From NCBI GenBank assembly GCA_964526675.1, contig CAZGLY010000011.1, forward strand, positions 9,962-73,961: 64,000 nucleotides of DNA, in the 5' to 3' direction. Shown piece by piece: positions 49,538 to 59,164 of the stretch. Made by a program: the position numbers and the translations under genes. The first letter of the stretch is position 1. Each line of letters opens with the position of its first letter. The notes under the pieces are model-generated. The model ran no database searches. It was not told the origin of the DNA and saw only the letters and a list, made by a program, of their open reading frames with translations. Origin of the DNA: CAZADA01 sp964526675 (lineage in GTDB: Bacteria > Pseudomonadota > Alphaproteobacteria > Caulobacterales > Maricaulaceae).

Positions 49538-50056
49538 ATGACGTCCGCCCCATCTTTCAGCCAGCGTGTACCCGACGGCGATGATCGTCCGCGCCGCGTG
49601 TGCGACGCGTGCGGGTTCGTCGACTATGTCAATCCGCGGATTGTGGCGGGGTCCGTGTGCGTGGGCGTCGACGGCCGCATCCTGCTGTGCCGGCGCGCGA
49701 TCGAGCCGCGCCGCGGCTTCTGGACGCTTCCGGCCGGCTATATGGAGGAGGGCGAGAGCGTGGAGGACGCCGCCCGTCGCGAAGCGCACGAGGAGGCCCA
49801 TGCGCAGATCGCGATCGACGCGCTGTTGGGCGTCTACTCCATTCCCCGCATCAGCCAAGTGCAGCTCATGTTTCGAGCCCGGTTGGAGTCCGATGTCGCG
49901 GCCGGGCCCGAGAGCGCTGAGGTCCAGCTTTTCGCCTGGGACGACCTTCCGTGGACGGACCTTGCTTTCCCGACGGTCGGTTGGGCGTTGGAGGATTGGC
50001 GCGCCACCATGGGCGCGACGGGGTTCGCGCCCTTTGTGCGCGCGGCGGCGTCCTAG
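49538..50056 (+). CDS. NUDIX hydrolase with N-terminal Cys pair
   Basis: 172 residues. The NUDIX box reads GYMEEGESVEDAARREAHEE, matching Gx5Ex7REuxEExGu. Before it, CDACGFVDYVNPRIV resembles the N-terminal Cys-pair ribbon of a group of ADP-ribose/NADH-type NUDIX proteins. WDDLPWTDLAFPTV follows. ATG 49538 is the first good start after a GC-rich stretch; 49338-49537 is the shared divergent promoter region with marR. Substrate unknown. Confidence 0.85.
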   Translation: MTSAPSFSQRVPDGDDRPRRVCDACGFVDYVNPRIVAGSVCVGVDGRILLCRRAIEPRRGFWTLPAGYMEEGESVEDAARREAHEEAHAQIAIDALLGVYSIPRISQVQLMFRARLESDVAAGPESAEVQLFAWDDLPWTDLAFPTVGWALEDWRATMGATGFAPFVRAAAS

Positions 50057-50065
50057 GCGCTCAGC

Positions 50066-50767
50066 CTAGGGCGCGCTCGGGGGCGGCGCCTCTGCGGACC
50101 CGGCGTGCTTCAATGTGATCGGCAAATTAATGAGCGCAAAGACAAAGGTGAGTGGCAAGACGCCCAACACCTTGAAGTTCGCCCAGAACGTTTCGGCGTC
50201 CAGTCCGGTCCAGCGCAACCAGAACGCGTCTTCGGGCGGGTAGGCGAGCACGAGGTTGAGAACGCCTAAGAACACAAACCATCCGGCCCACCGCAGCGCC
50301 AGAATGTTCCAAATCCGCTCCGGCAGGGTGAACACGGCGCCGAAGAAGAGTTTCCACACATTGCGTCCAACAACGAAGCCGCCAAGGATCGCCGTGGCGA
50401 AGAGCCCGTTGATGATGGTGGGTTTCACATAGGCGAAGTCGTCGGCGTACTCCGAGCCGGCGAGCCGGAAGACCAGCGACAGCGCGCCGAACAACAGAAC
50501 GATCACCGTGGTGATGATCAGCATGGGCGGCAGACGATCTTGCGTGGCCTTCGCGACGATTACCGCGGCCACAGCCGCCACCATGTAGATGCCGGTAGCC
50601 CAAAACACCGCGTCGTCGCCGGCGATGGCCTTGGCGATGTTGTAGCCGGCCACGAACACGATCACCGGGCCAATATCGACCAGGAGTTTGAGCGCGCCGG
50701 CGCGCGTGTGTTCCGCGCCGTCCCGCGAGACGTCAGCGGTGGGTTCGGCGGCTTTGGTGTCGGTCAT
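50066..50767 (-). CDS. yciB: Septation protein A (YciB/IspZ family)
   Basis: 233 residues, five or six helices. LLVDIGPVIVFVAGYNIAK, KPTIINGLFATAILGGFVVGRNVWKLFFG and LRWAGWFVFLGVLNLVLAY are diagnostic. The N-terminal ~25 residues are polar and family-variable. It influences cell envelope and division; exact role unsettled. It follows ftsY by about 100 nt, as in other alphaproteobacteria. Confidence 0.93.
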   Translation of the reverse strand: MTDTKAAEPTADVSRDGAEHTRAGALKLLVDIGPVIVFVAGYNIAKAIAGDDAVFWATGIYMVAAVAAVIVAKATQDRLPPMLIITTVIVLLFGALSLVFRLAGSEYADDFAYVKPTIINGLFATAILGGFVVGRNVWKLFFGAVFTLPERIWNILALRWAGWFVFLGVLNLVLAYPPEDAFWLRWTGLDAETFWANFKVLGVLPLTFVFALINLPITLKHAGSAEAPPPSAP

Positions 50768-50868
50768 TCAGTTCTCCTGTGCGCGGGGGGCGCCCGGCGC
50801 GGTGGCGTTGTTGCTCTAGCATACGCGCGGCGCCGCCAATCCGATTAGCGCGGCCGCCGGTCTTGTGA

Positions 50869-52023
50869 TCAGGCTTTGGCGTCCGCCGTTTCCGACGCCG
50901 CCAGCGCCTCCGCGAAAGCGTTTGCGGAAAAGGGCTGCAAGTCGTCGACGCCTTCGCCCACGCCGGCGAAGTAAATCGGCAAATCCGGATGCTTGTCCGC
51001 CAGCGCCACCAGCACGCCGCCTTTCGCCGTCCCGTCGAGCTTGGTCATGATCAAGCCGGTGACGTCGCCCGCGTCGCGGAACGCCGCCGCTTGCGACAAC
51101 GCGTTCTGACCCACAGTCGCGTCCAGCACGAGCAAGGAGTGGTGGGGCGCGCTCTCATCGTGTTTCTTCAAGACGCGCACGATCTTCTTCAGCTCGTCCA
51201 TGAGCTGGGCCTTGTTCTGAAGACGCCCGGCGGTGTCCACCAGAAGCACGTCCGCGTCCTCCGCGACGGCGCGTTCGTAGGCCTCGTAGACCAAACCCGC
51301 CGCGTCGGAGCCAAGCGGCTTCGCGACCACGGCGCAGCCTGTGCGCTCGCCCCAGACTTGAAGCTGTTCGATGGCGGCGGCGCGAAATGTGTCCCCGGCG
51401 GCCAGGACCACCTTGCGTCCCTCGCGGGCGATCAGCGCCGCGATCTTGCCGAGCGTCGTCGTCTTGCCGGCGCCGTTGACCCCCACAAACATCACCACTT
51501 GCGGCCGGGCGCCGGACAGATCCAACGGCGCCTCATGCGGCGCCAGCGTCTCGGAAATGACGGCGGCCATCGCGGAGCGCACATCCGCGTCGCTGACCTC
51601 TTTGTCGAACTTATCCTTGGCCAAACGCGCGATGACCCGTCCCGTCGGCGCGGCGCCCAGGTCCGCGGCGAGCAACACGTCCTCCAACTCTTCCAGCGCG
51701 GCGTCGTCCAACCGGCGTTTGGCGAAGAGGGCGGACACGGAGTCGCTTAAGCGCGACGACGAGCGCTTGAGGCCCTGGGCCATGCGCGCGAAGAACCCGC
51801 GCTGGGCGTCGTTGGGCTGTCCGGGCGCCGCCTCATCCGGAGCCGGCGCTGCGTCTGTCTCCGTCGGGGCCGCGTCGGCCGGCGTTTCCGCGGACGCGTT
51901 GCTCTCAAGCGGTTGTTCGGCTGTGGGCTCTGCGGTGTCCGGCTCGCGGGCGTCCTCGGCGTCGGCGGTTGCGGACGGCTCCGGCGCGGTCTCGGGTTTG
52001 CGTTTGCCCCAGCGGAAGATCAC
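50869..52023 (-). CDS. ftsY: Signal recognition particle receptor FtsY
   Basis: 384 residues. N-terminal acidic A domain (about 1-75, Ala/Glu/Pro-rich), then the NG domain with GVNGAGKTTT at about 181-190, DTFRAAAIEQL, DTAGRLQNKAQLMDEL and TKLDGTAKGG. It docks Ffh-bound ribosomes at the membrane. The GTG start overlaps the mtaB stop by 4 nt. Its partner Ffh is at 61838-63499. Confidence 0.96.
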   Translation of the reverse strand: MIFRWGKRKPETAPEPSATADAEDAREPDTAEPTAEQPLESNASAETPADAAPTETDAAPAPDEAAPGQPNDAQRGFFARMAQGLKRSSSRLSDSVSALFAKRRLDDAALEELEDVLLAADLGAAPTGRVIARLAKDKFDKEVSDADVRSAMAAVISETLAPHEAPLDLSGARPQVVMFVGVNGAGKTTTLGKIAALIAREGRKVVLAAGDTFRAAAIEQLQVWGERTGCAVVAKPLGSDAAGLVYEAYERAVAEDADVLLVDTAGRLQNKAQLMDELKKIVRVLKKHDESAPHHSLLVLDATVGQNALSQAAAFRDAGDVTGLIMTKLDGTAKGGVLVALADKHPDLPIYFAGVGEGVDDLQPFSANAFAEALAASETADAKA

Positions 52024-53381
52024 GTCAGCGCCCCCTGCGCCTTGCCGGTCAGGGCGCGACCGTCGTGGCCGGTCACCCGCATGGACACACAGTCGCCAGG
52101 GATCGCCTCCGTCCCGATGAGACGGGCTTCGGTAAAGTCCGCAAGACGTCCCATCAGGCCGTCGGGCCCGGCCCGTTCAATCAAGACGTCGCGGACCCCG
52201 CCCACATGGCCGTTCAAATGGCGCGAGAGCGCGGCTGCGCCCGCCGCCCGCAGACGGCCCGCCCGCTCTTTGATGACGGCGCGGGGGAGCTGCGGCATAC
52301 GCGCCGCCGGCGTTCCCGGACGCGGGCTGAACGGAAACACGTGGACGTAGGCCAGGCCGCAGGCGTTCACCAGCGCGAGGGAGTTCGCGAACATCGCGTC
52401 GGTTTCCGTCGGGAAGCCGGCGATCAGATCCGCGCCAAAGGCGATGTCGGGACGGGCGGCGCGCAGTCGCGCGCACAGCGCGACGGCGTCCGCACGGCGA
52501 TGCCGTCTCGCCATGCGTTTGAGGATCATGTCGTCGCCGGCCTGCAGCGACAGATGCAGGTGCGGCGCGACCCGCGGCTCATGAGCGACAAAGTCGTAAA
52601 GCTCCGGGTCGATCTCGATCGCATCCAGGGACGACAGCCGCAGTCTGGGCAAATCCGGGACATGCCGCAGAATCCGCCGCACCAACGCGCCCAGTTTGGG
52701 CGATCCGGGCAAGTCGTGTCCCCAGCTCGTAATGTCCACGCCGGTCAGCACAATCTCACGATGGCCCGCGTCGACCAGACGCCGCGCTTCGTCGACCACC
52801 ACGCCGGCGGGCGTCGAACGCGAATTGCCGCGGCCATAGGGGATCACGCAGAACGTGCAGCGATGATCGCAGCCGTTCTGCACTTCCAAATTTGCGCGCG
52901 CGCGGGGCTGAGCTGTCGCCGGCGCGCCCGAGGGCGGAACCGCGGTCTCACGCAGCGCCATAATGTCGGAGACGCGCACGCGGTCGCCGTCGTCACGATG
53001 CGAAGCGCGCGCGAGCTCCGCCCACGTTTCGGCGCGCATTTTCTCGGCGTTGCCCAGCGCCACATCGACTTCGGGCATGGAGGCAAAGCTCGCGGGGTCG
53101 ATTTGAACCGCACATCCGGTGACCACGATCCGGCTCCGCGGCCGTTCGCGGCGCAGCCGGCGGACGGCTTGGCGCGCTTGGCGGGCGGCCTCCCCTGTGA
53201 CCGCGCAGGTGTTCACGACCACCAGGTCCTCCGCGCCGCCCGCCGCGCCTGCGAGGCGCGCGATCGCGTCGCTCTCGGCCGCGTTGAGCCGACAGCCGAA
53301 CGTCACCGTCTCCACACGTCCTCCGGCGTCTTCCGGCGACGTGTCCGCGGGGCGGGGCGAGGCGAGGGCTTCGGTGGTCAT
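52020..53381 (-). CDS. mtaB: tRNA t6A37 methylthiotransferase MtaB
   Basis: 453 residues. UPF0004 N-terminal domain (VETVTFGCRLNAAESDAI, with cluster Cys in VVNTCAVTGEA and VVTGCAVQ), the radical SAM CxxxCxxC as NGCDHRCTFCVIPYGRG, and a C-terminal TRAM domain. It adds a methylthio group to threonylcarbamoyl-A37 of tRNA. Translationally coupled with ftsY. Confidence 0.94.
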   Translation of the reverse strand: MTTEALASPRPADTSPEDAGGRVETVTFGCRLNAAESDAIARLAGAAGGAEDLVVVNTCAVTGEAARQARQAVRRLRRERPRSRIVVTGCAVQIDPASFASMPEVDVALGNAEKMRAETWAELARASHRDDGDRVRVSDIMALRETAVPPSGAPATAQPRARANLEVQNGCDHRCTFCVIPYGRGNSRSTPAGVVVDEARRLVDAGHREIVLTGVDITSWGHDLPGSPKLGALVRRILRHVPDLPRLRLSSLDAIEIDPELYDFVAHEPRVAPHLHLSLQAGDDMILKRMARRHRRADAVALCARLRAARPDIAFGADLIAGFPTETDAMFANSLALVNACGLAYVHVFPFSPRPGTPAARMPQLPRAVIKERAGRLRAAGAAALSRHLNGHVGGVRDVLIERAGPDGLMGRLADFTEARLIGTEAIPGDCVSMRVTGHDGRALTGKAQGALT

Positions 53382-53503
53382 CGCGACGGAAGCTGGGCGT
53401 GGCCGGACGGCGCGTCAAGCGCCACGACCCCTGGTCTTCGCGGCGGCTGAACCCATGTTGCCATGCAACGTTCCCACGCACCATGGCCACGAGGAGGCTT
53501 GCT

Positions 53504-53953
53504 TTGACGGCGCTTGCTGACGGATCCAACCGCGCCTTCGCTTGGCGTGTCTTTGTGGATGCGCCGCGCTCGGCCGTGTGGCGGCTGTGGAGCGAGGTCG
53601 CGCTCTGGCCGGAATGGGACGCGGAGGTGCGTTCGGCCGAACTCGACGGTCCCTACGAGGCGGGGACGCGTGGGATGCTGACGCCCACGCGAGGACAGCC
53701 GTCCCACTTTTACATTGAGGAGTGCGCGCCGGGCGAACACACCGTGGTCGTTGTGGCGATGCCGATGGCGCGGCTGGTGATGACGCGCCGGTTCCTGGAC
53801 GGTTCTGTGGTCGAGCATGCGGTGACGTTCGAGGGGCCGTTGGCGGGCCTTTGGGCGGCGTTGTTCGGCCCGCGCTTTCGTGCGGCGTTGCCCAAGGCCA
53901 TGGAGCAGCTGCGGGTCATGGCGGAGTTGGCGGCGCGCGAACCGCACGACTAA
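53504..53953 (+). CDS. SRPBCC (START/Bet v 1-like) domain protein
   Basis: About 149 residues. FAWRVFVDAPRSAVWRLWSEVALWPEWDAEV is the SRPBCC N-terminal strand-helix pattern; a hydrophobic cavity fold with a C-terminal helix (AMEQLRVMAELAAREP) follows. The start is probably TTG 53504, with GAGGAGG 6 nt upstream; ATG 53483 would add seven residues but lies in front of that site. It sits on the opposite strand between dapF and mtaB, which are normally adjacent. Ligand unknown. Confidence 0.75.
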   Translation: MTALADGSNRAFAWRVFVDAPRSAVWRLWSEVALWPEWDAEVRSAELDGPYEAGTRGMLTPTRGQPSHFYIEECAPGEHTVVVVAMPMARLVMTRRFLDGSVVEHAVTFEGPLAGLWAALFGPRFRAALPKAMEQLRVMAELAAREPHD

Positions 53954-53977
53954 CACCCGCGTCGTTCGGCGCGATGT

Positions 53978-54814
53978 CTATGCGGTTTCGCGCGTCATGT
54001 CGGTCGCAAACTCAAGCTCGACGGGGCCGGTCATCCGGACACGGTTGTCCCGCTCGCTCCAGTCGATCGTCAGAGCGCCGCCATCGAGCATGACCTGGGC
54101 GGACCGGGCGCTGAGGCCGCGGCGAGCCGCAGCCACCAAGGCCGCGCACGCGCCGGTGCCGCACGCCTTGGTCAGGCCGGCCCCGCGCTCCCAGACCCGC
54201 AAGCGCAGCCGCGTGTCGCTCTGCACTTCAGCGAAGCCCACGTTGACCCGTTCCGGGAACAGGGGATGACGCTCCATCATCCGGCCCAGGCGCTCCACCG
54301 GAAACCGTTCCACCCCCTCCACAAAGAACACGCAATGGGGGTTGCCCATGCTGACGGCGGCCGGATTGGCGGCCAGGGGAGCGGCGACGTCGCCGAGCAT
54401 AATGTCGAGCGAACGCGTGTCGCGGGGTTCAGAGAGCGGGATTTGCGACCAACTCAAGCCCGGCGGACCCATGTCGACGCAGATTTCCTGCGGGCCGCGT
54501 CGTTCCGCCTCGAGCACGCCGGCGTCGGTCTCGATGCGCGTGGCGAGCCCGCCGTCTTCTTCCATGAGGAGCCACGCGACGCAGCGGGTGGCGTTGCCGC
54601 ACGCCGCCACTTCGCCGCCATCGGCGTTCCAAATGCGCATGCGGGCCGCGCCCAGGGGGCTCGGCTCCATGACGATGACTTGGTCGCAGCCGATGCCATC
54701 GATCGGATCGGCGATGGCGCGGGCTTGGCTTGGCGACAGATTCAGCGCGGCGCGCTGGCGCGCGTCGAAGATGGCGAAACTGTTGCCCAGGCCGTTCATC
54801 TTAAAAATCTTCAT
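53978..54814 (-). CDS. dapF: Diaminopimelate epimerase
   Basis: 278 residues. Two catalytic Cys in ACGNATRC and KACGTGAC, and the N-terminal FKMNGLGNSFAIFD. It converts LL- to meso-diaminopimelate for peptidoglycan and lysine. ATG 54814 is the family start (MKIFKMNGLGN); ATG 54826 is a close alternative. Upstream of mtaB in the ancestral order, with the SRPBCC gene between them. Confidence 0.96.
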   Translation of the reverse strand: MKIFKMNGLGNSFAIFDARQRAALNLSPSQARAIADPIDGIGCDQVIVMEPSPLGAARMRIWNADGGEVAACGNATRCVAWLLMEEDGGLATRIETDAGVLEAERRGPQEICVDMGPPGLSWSQIPLSEPRDTRSLDIMLGDVAAPLAANPAAVSMGNPHCVFFVEGVERFPVERLGRMMERHPLFPERVNVGFAEVQSDTRLRLRVWERGAGLTKACGTGACAALVAAARRGLSARSAQVMLDGGALTIDWSERDNRVRMTGPVELEFATDMTRETA

Positions 54815-54950
54815 GAACGAAACCATACAAATTCCAGACCGTCCCGCCATCTGCGGCGTCCGTCGCAGCCGATGAATTGCAGTTGCCGCTTCGTCGCGCT
54901 CTGATGGCTCGCGTCGACGAGAGCGTTCGCAACGCGAGTGGGAGACGGTC

Positions 54951-57236
54951 ATGCGGTTGATGGTGGTGATTTTGAGCTTGGCGGCGGGCGCCGCGCTCCT
55001 TTATCTCAGCCGACCCTTTGAGGCTGGGCCGCCGCCCAGCCCAGCATCCACGTCACCCGCAACAGAGGCCCCCCCGATGGCTGAGACGCCCGACACCGCC
55101 GCCGCGCCGGATGCTCCGCTGGCTGCGTCCGAAGACCCCTATCTGTGGCTCGAAGACGTCGAGGGCGCGCGCGCCTTGGACCAGGTGCGGGCCTGGAACG
55201 CCGAAGGCCTGGCGCGCTTGCAGAACGATCCGCGCTACGCCGCGCTGGAGGCGGACGCGTTGGCGATCGTCAACGCTCAAGACAAGCTGGCCTATGGCGC
55301 CTACCGCGGCGGTTGGGTGTACAATTTTTGGCAGGACGAGACGCATGTCCGCGGCGTTCTGCGGCGCGCCCCGTTGGACGCTTACCTTGCTCCATCGGCC
55401 GACGGCGTGCCGTGGGAAACCTTGCTCGACGTCGATGCGCTCGCGGCGTCGGAGGGCGAGAACTGGGTCTATAAAGGCTCCACCTGCCTGCCGCCCACCT
55501 ATGAACGCTGCATGTTGACCCTGTCGCGCGGCGGCAAGGATGCGGCCGTGCGTCGGGAGTGGGATCACGGCGCGAAAGCCTTCGTCGATGGCGGCTTCAC
55601 CATCCCCGAAACGAAGGGGAGCGTGTCGTGGATTGACGCGGACACGCTTCTGGTGGCCGCGGATTGGGGGGACGACGCGGACGGCCCGACCATGACGGAA
55701 TCCGGCTATCCCTTTGTGATCAAGCGTGTGCGGCGTGGCGAGGCGTTGGATCAGGCCGCGACGGTGTTTCGCGGCGTCCCCGCGGATGTGGGCGTGAGCC
55801 CCGTGCGGCTGTCCACCGACGGGGCGCCGATCATGCTGGCGTGGCGGTCGGAAAGCTTCTTCGAGCGCAGCTTGCATTGGCTGCCCGCGCTCACGGACCC
55901 CAGCGCGGAGCCGACGCCGGTCGCGTTGCCGTTGCCGCGCAAGTCGAGCATCGCCGGTTGGTTCAAGGGTCAGATGCTGGTCAACCTCCAGGAGCCTTGG
56001 ACGCCGGTCGATGGCGGCGAGACCTTTGCGGAAGGGGCGTTGGTGGCGTTCGACTGGGACGCGTTCGCGAGCACCCGCGTGTTGCCGCCGGTGCGGCTTG
56101 TTTTCGCACCGGGGCCGCGGCAATCGCTGGGCGGGGTGGCGTTCACGCGCTCGAAAATGCTGATGCAGACGACGGACAATGTGCGCGGCGCCTTGGATGT
56201 TGTCGACTTCGTGGACGGCGCCTGGCCGCGCTCGCGCCTGGCTCTGCCGGAGGCCGGCGCGGTCGGGGTCGCGTCAGCGTATCGCGACAGTGATGTGGCG
56301 TTCGTCAATTATGAGGGGTTCCTCACGCCAGACACCCTCGCCGCGTTCGATTTTGGGGATGCGAGCGACGGTGAGCCGTCGCGCTTGGGCCAGCAGTCCG
56401 CGCCCGCCCGCTTTGCGGCTGAGGGCCTGACCGTGCGCCAATTCGAGGCGGTGTCTTCCGACGGCACGGCCATCCCGTACTTCGTCGTCCACAAACAGGA
56501 CATCGCGCTCGATGGCGCGAACCCGACGCTGCTCTACGGCTATGGCGGCTTTGAGATTGCGCTCACGCCCGCCTACAGCGCGATCACCGGCAAGCTCTGG
56601 CTGGAGCGTGGGGGCGTTTATGTGCTGGCGAACATCCGTGGCGGCGGCGAGTTTGGCCCGGCGTGGCACCAAGCGGGCCTCAAGACGAAGCGTCAGGTCG
56701 TGTTCGACGACTTTATCGCCGTGGCGGAGGACGTGATCGCGCGCGGGATCTCGAGTTCGCCGAAGCTGGGGATCGCGGGCGGCTCCAATGGCGGCCTGCT
56801 GGTCGGGGCGATGTACGTCCAGCGGCCAGAGCTCTTTAACGCCGTGGTGTGCGTCGTCCCGCTGCTCGACATGCTGCGCTATCAGATGCTCTTGGCGGGC
56901 GCGTCGTGGATTGGCGAGTACGGGGATCCGGACATTCCAGAAGAGCGTGCTTTTTTGGAGACGATCTCGCCCTACCACAATGTCGCGCAAGATGGCGACT
57001 ACCCCGAGATCCTGTTTCTCACGTCGACGAAAGATGACCGCGTGCACCCGGGGCACGCACGCAAGATGGCGGCCAAGTTGGACGCGGCGGGCCACCCCTT
57101 TGTGTATTACGAGAACATTGACGGTGGTCACGCCGCAGCGGCGAACTTGCAAGAAGTCGCGAAGCGCACGGCGTTGCAATACACGTTCTTGGCTCAGCGG
57201 CTCATGGACGACCCAGTGGAAGGTGAACCGCAATGA
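54951..57236 (+). CDS. Prolyl oligopeptidase family serine peptidase (S9)
   Basis: 761 residues. N-terminal membrane anchor/signal (LMVVILSLAAGAALLYL), a Pro/Ala linker, then a seven-bladed propeller (DPYLWLEDVEGARALDQV to about 470) and an alpha/beta-hydrolase domain. Catalytic Ser about 612 in GGSNGG, Asp about 695-696 in TKDDRVHPGH, His about 727 in DGGHAAAA. The position of the anchor suggests a periplasmic or envelope-bound enzyme that cuts peptides after Pro or similar residues. It is divergent from dapF. Confidence 0.9.
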   Translation: MRLMVVILSLAAGAALLYLSRPFEAGPPPSPASTSPATEAPPMAETPDTAAAPDAPLAASEDPYLWLEDVEGARALDQVRAWNAEGLARLQNDPRYAALEADALAIVNAQDKLAYGAYRGGWVYNFWQDETHVRGVLRRAPLDAYLAPSADGVPWETLLDVDALAASEGENWVYKGSTCLPPTYERCMLTLSRGGKDAAVRREWDHGAKAFVDGGFTIPETKGSVSWIDADTLLVAADWGDDADGPTMTESGYPFVIKRVRRGEALDQAATVFRGVPADVGVSPVRLSTDGAPIMLAWRSESFFERSLHWLPALTDPSAEPTPVALPLPRKSSIAGWFKGQMLVNLQEPWTPVDGGETFAEGALVAFDWDAFASTRVLPPVRLVFAPGPRQSLGGVAFTRSKMLMQTTDNVRGALDVVDFVDGAWPRSRLALPEAGAVGVASAYRDSDVAFVNYEGFLTPDTLAAFDFGDASDGEPSRLGQQSAPARFAAEGLTVRQFEAVSSDGTAIPYFVVHKQDIALDGANPTLLYGYGGFEIALTPAYSAITGKLWLERGGVYVLANIRGGGEFGPAWHQAGLKTKRQVVFDDFIAVAEDVIARGISSSPKLGIAGGSNGGLLVGAMYVQRPELFNAVVCVVPLLDMLRYQMLLAGASWIGEYGDPDIPEERAFLETISPYHNVAQDGDYPEILFLTSTKDDRVHPGHARKMAAKLDAAGHPFVYYENIDGGHAAAANLQEVAKRTALQYTFLAQRLMDDPVEGEPQ

Positions 57237-57251
57237 TGGTGGCGCTGCCCG

Positions 57252-57653
57252 TCATCGCGGGCGCGGCGGGCAGCGCCAAACGAACAGCAAGTACGCGGCG
57301 CCGAGCCACAAAAACACAGATGCGCCGACTAAAGACCAATCAATGATTTGCACCGCGAGATCGTTCTGCTGATTGATCCAGGCCCGCGCGGCGAACGAAT
57401 CGAATCCCGATTCTTTGAGGTCGTAGCGCAAGCCGACCAGCGTGTCGGTATGGAGATGAAAGAGCCCGGCTAAGATGATGTAGCCCATCGTGTAGAGCGC
57501 GAACGTCAGGACTTTTATGCCGTTGGCGGTCTGGTTCAGGTAATAGTAACTCGCGCCAAACATGGCGAAATTCAACGTAATCAGCAGGCCGATCGCTTCA
57601 CCTTGAGCTTTTCGCGTCTCCACGAGGAGATCGAGGAGGTCATATTCATTCAT
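57252..57653 (-). CDS. Small membrane protein, unknown family
   Basis: 133 residues, three or four helices (LLITLNFAMFGASYYYL, LTFALYTMGYIILAGLFHL, SLVGASVFLWLGAAYLLFVW). Aromatic-rich, less Ala-rich than neighbours. It is convergent with the peptidase gene, 15 nt away. No family recognised. Confidence 0.65.
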   Translation of the reverse strand: MNEYDLLDLLVETRKAQGEAIGLLITLNFAMFGASYYYLNQTANGIKVLTFALYTMGYIILAGLFHLHTDTLVGLRYDLKESGFDSFAARAWINQQNDLAVQIIDWSLVGASVFLWLGAAYLLFVWRCPPRPR

Positions 57654-57859
57654 GGTGTACAGGCCCCAGCGCTGTCGTCATCTCACATGGGGCAGATAGC
57701 AGATCCCACCGGGCAACGCCGTTCACGCTTGCACACGTGCGCGAGGGGGATGCGGGATGGCGGCGTGGCGCGGCCCTGGCGGCGTCGCGCGCTTGTTCGC
57801 CGGGCGCGTCGCGTTAGGCTCGCCTCGCCAATCGGCGGCGAGGGCGTGGGAGCGGGCGT

Positions 57860-59164
57860 ATGCGGGCGTGGTTTAACAGTCCTTTGTGGGCGCGGGTGAT
57901 GGCCGGCTTGGCCGTGGGGCTGATTGTGGGGCTCGCCCTGCGCTACGGCCTCGGTCCGGAGGCGGGCGGGAGCCTGGCGACGACGTTCATCAAGCCCTTC
58001 GGCGACGCCTTCATCCGTTTGATCCGGATGCTCGTGGTCCCCCTGATCTTCTTTACACTGACGGCCGGCGTGATCGCCATGGGCGACCCCAAGCGCTTGG
58101 GCTCTCTCGGCGGGCGGGCGATCGGCATGTACATGGCCACCACGGTGTTCGCCGTCACGCTGGGGCTTGTGTCCGCCACGATCTTCATGCCGGGCGTGGG
58201 TGTGGACGTGTCCGGCGCGGACGCCGCGCAAGCCGCCGAGCTGCTGGAGACCCGCGAGGAGCAAGAAGCCGCGCGCGGCTTGGCGAAGCAGCTCCTGGCG
58301 ATCATTCCGGAAAACCCGTTCGCGGCCTTGGCGAACGCCGATGTGCTGGCGGTGATTTTCTTTTCCATCATTTTCGGCGCGGGCATCTTGGTCTCCGGCG
58401 AGCCGGGCAAGCCCATGGCCGCGCTCATGAACTCCGGGGCGGACGTGATGATCCGCATCACCGAGTTTGTGATGGAGACGGCGCCCTTTGGCGTGGCGGC
58501 GTTGATGATCAACGTGATGGCGACGCAGGGTCTGGCGATCCTCGACAATCTTCTTCTGTTGGCGCTCGCGCTTTATACGGCGTGTCTGGTGCACATGTTC
58601 TTCACGTATGGCGGTCTGATCGTGCGGGTGCTCCTCGGGCTTCCGATGGTTCGGTTCTTCCGCGGCATGGCGGACGCGATCGCGGTGGCGTACTCCACCG
58701 CTTCCTCGTCGGCGACGCTGCCGGTGACCATCGCCAACGCCGTGGAAAACCTCGGGATCAAGCGGCCCGTGGCGTCGTCCGTTCTGCCGCTTGGCGCGAC
58801 CATCAACATGGATGGGACAGCCCTTTACCAAGGCATTATCGCGGTGTTCGCCGCGCAAGTGTTCGGCATCGAGATGACGCTGGGCCAGTACTTCATGGTC
58901 GCGCTGGCGGCGACGCTTGTGTCCATCGGCACCGCGGGCATTCCCTCGGTCAGCCTCTTCCTCGCCTTCATCACGCTGGGGGTGATTGGCGTGGAGGCGG
59001 ATCAGGCGGCGCTCCTGGTGGCGTTCATCTTCCCGTTTGACCGGCTGCTCGACATGATGCGCACCGCGACGAACGTCACCGGCGACGCCGCCGTCGCGTC
59101 CGCCGTCGCGAAGTGGGAGGGCGAGCTGGATGAGGAGACCTTCCGAAAGGTCGCGACGCTCTAA
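57860..59164 (+). CDS. Dicarboxylate/amino acid:cation symporter (DAACS, GltP/DctA-like)
   Basis: 434 residues. FIKPFGDAFIRLIRMLVVPLIFFTL, AYSTASSSATLPVTI (HP1 tip), MDGTALYQG and SIGTAGIPSVSL (HP2) are the glutamate-transporter-family motifs. It should take up C4-dicarboxylates or acidic amino acids with Na+ or H+. No strong ribosome site; ATG 57860 is the family start. Convergent with the reductase gene, 4-nt overlap. Confidence 0.92.
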   Translation: MRAWFNSPLWARVMAGLAVGLIVGLALRYGLGPEAGGSLATTFIKPFGDAFIRLIRMLVVPLIFFTLTAGVIAMGDPKRLGSLGGRAIGMYMATTVFAVTLGLVSATIFMPGVGVDVSGADAAQAAELLETREEQEAARGLAKQLLAIIPENPFAALANADVLAVIFFSIIFGAGILVSGEPGKPMAALMNSGADVMIRITEFVMETAPFGVAALMINVMATQGLAILDNLLLLALALYTACLVHMFFTYGGLIVRVLLGLPMVRFFRGMADAIAVAYSTASSSATLPVTIANAVENLGIKRPVASSVLPLGATINMDGTALYQGIIAVFAAQVFGIEMTLGQYFMVALAATLVSIGTAGIPSVSLFLAFITLGVIGVEADQAALLVAFIFPFDRLLDMMRTATNVTGDAAVASAVAKWEGELDEETFRKVATL

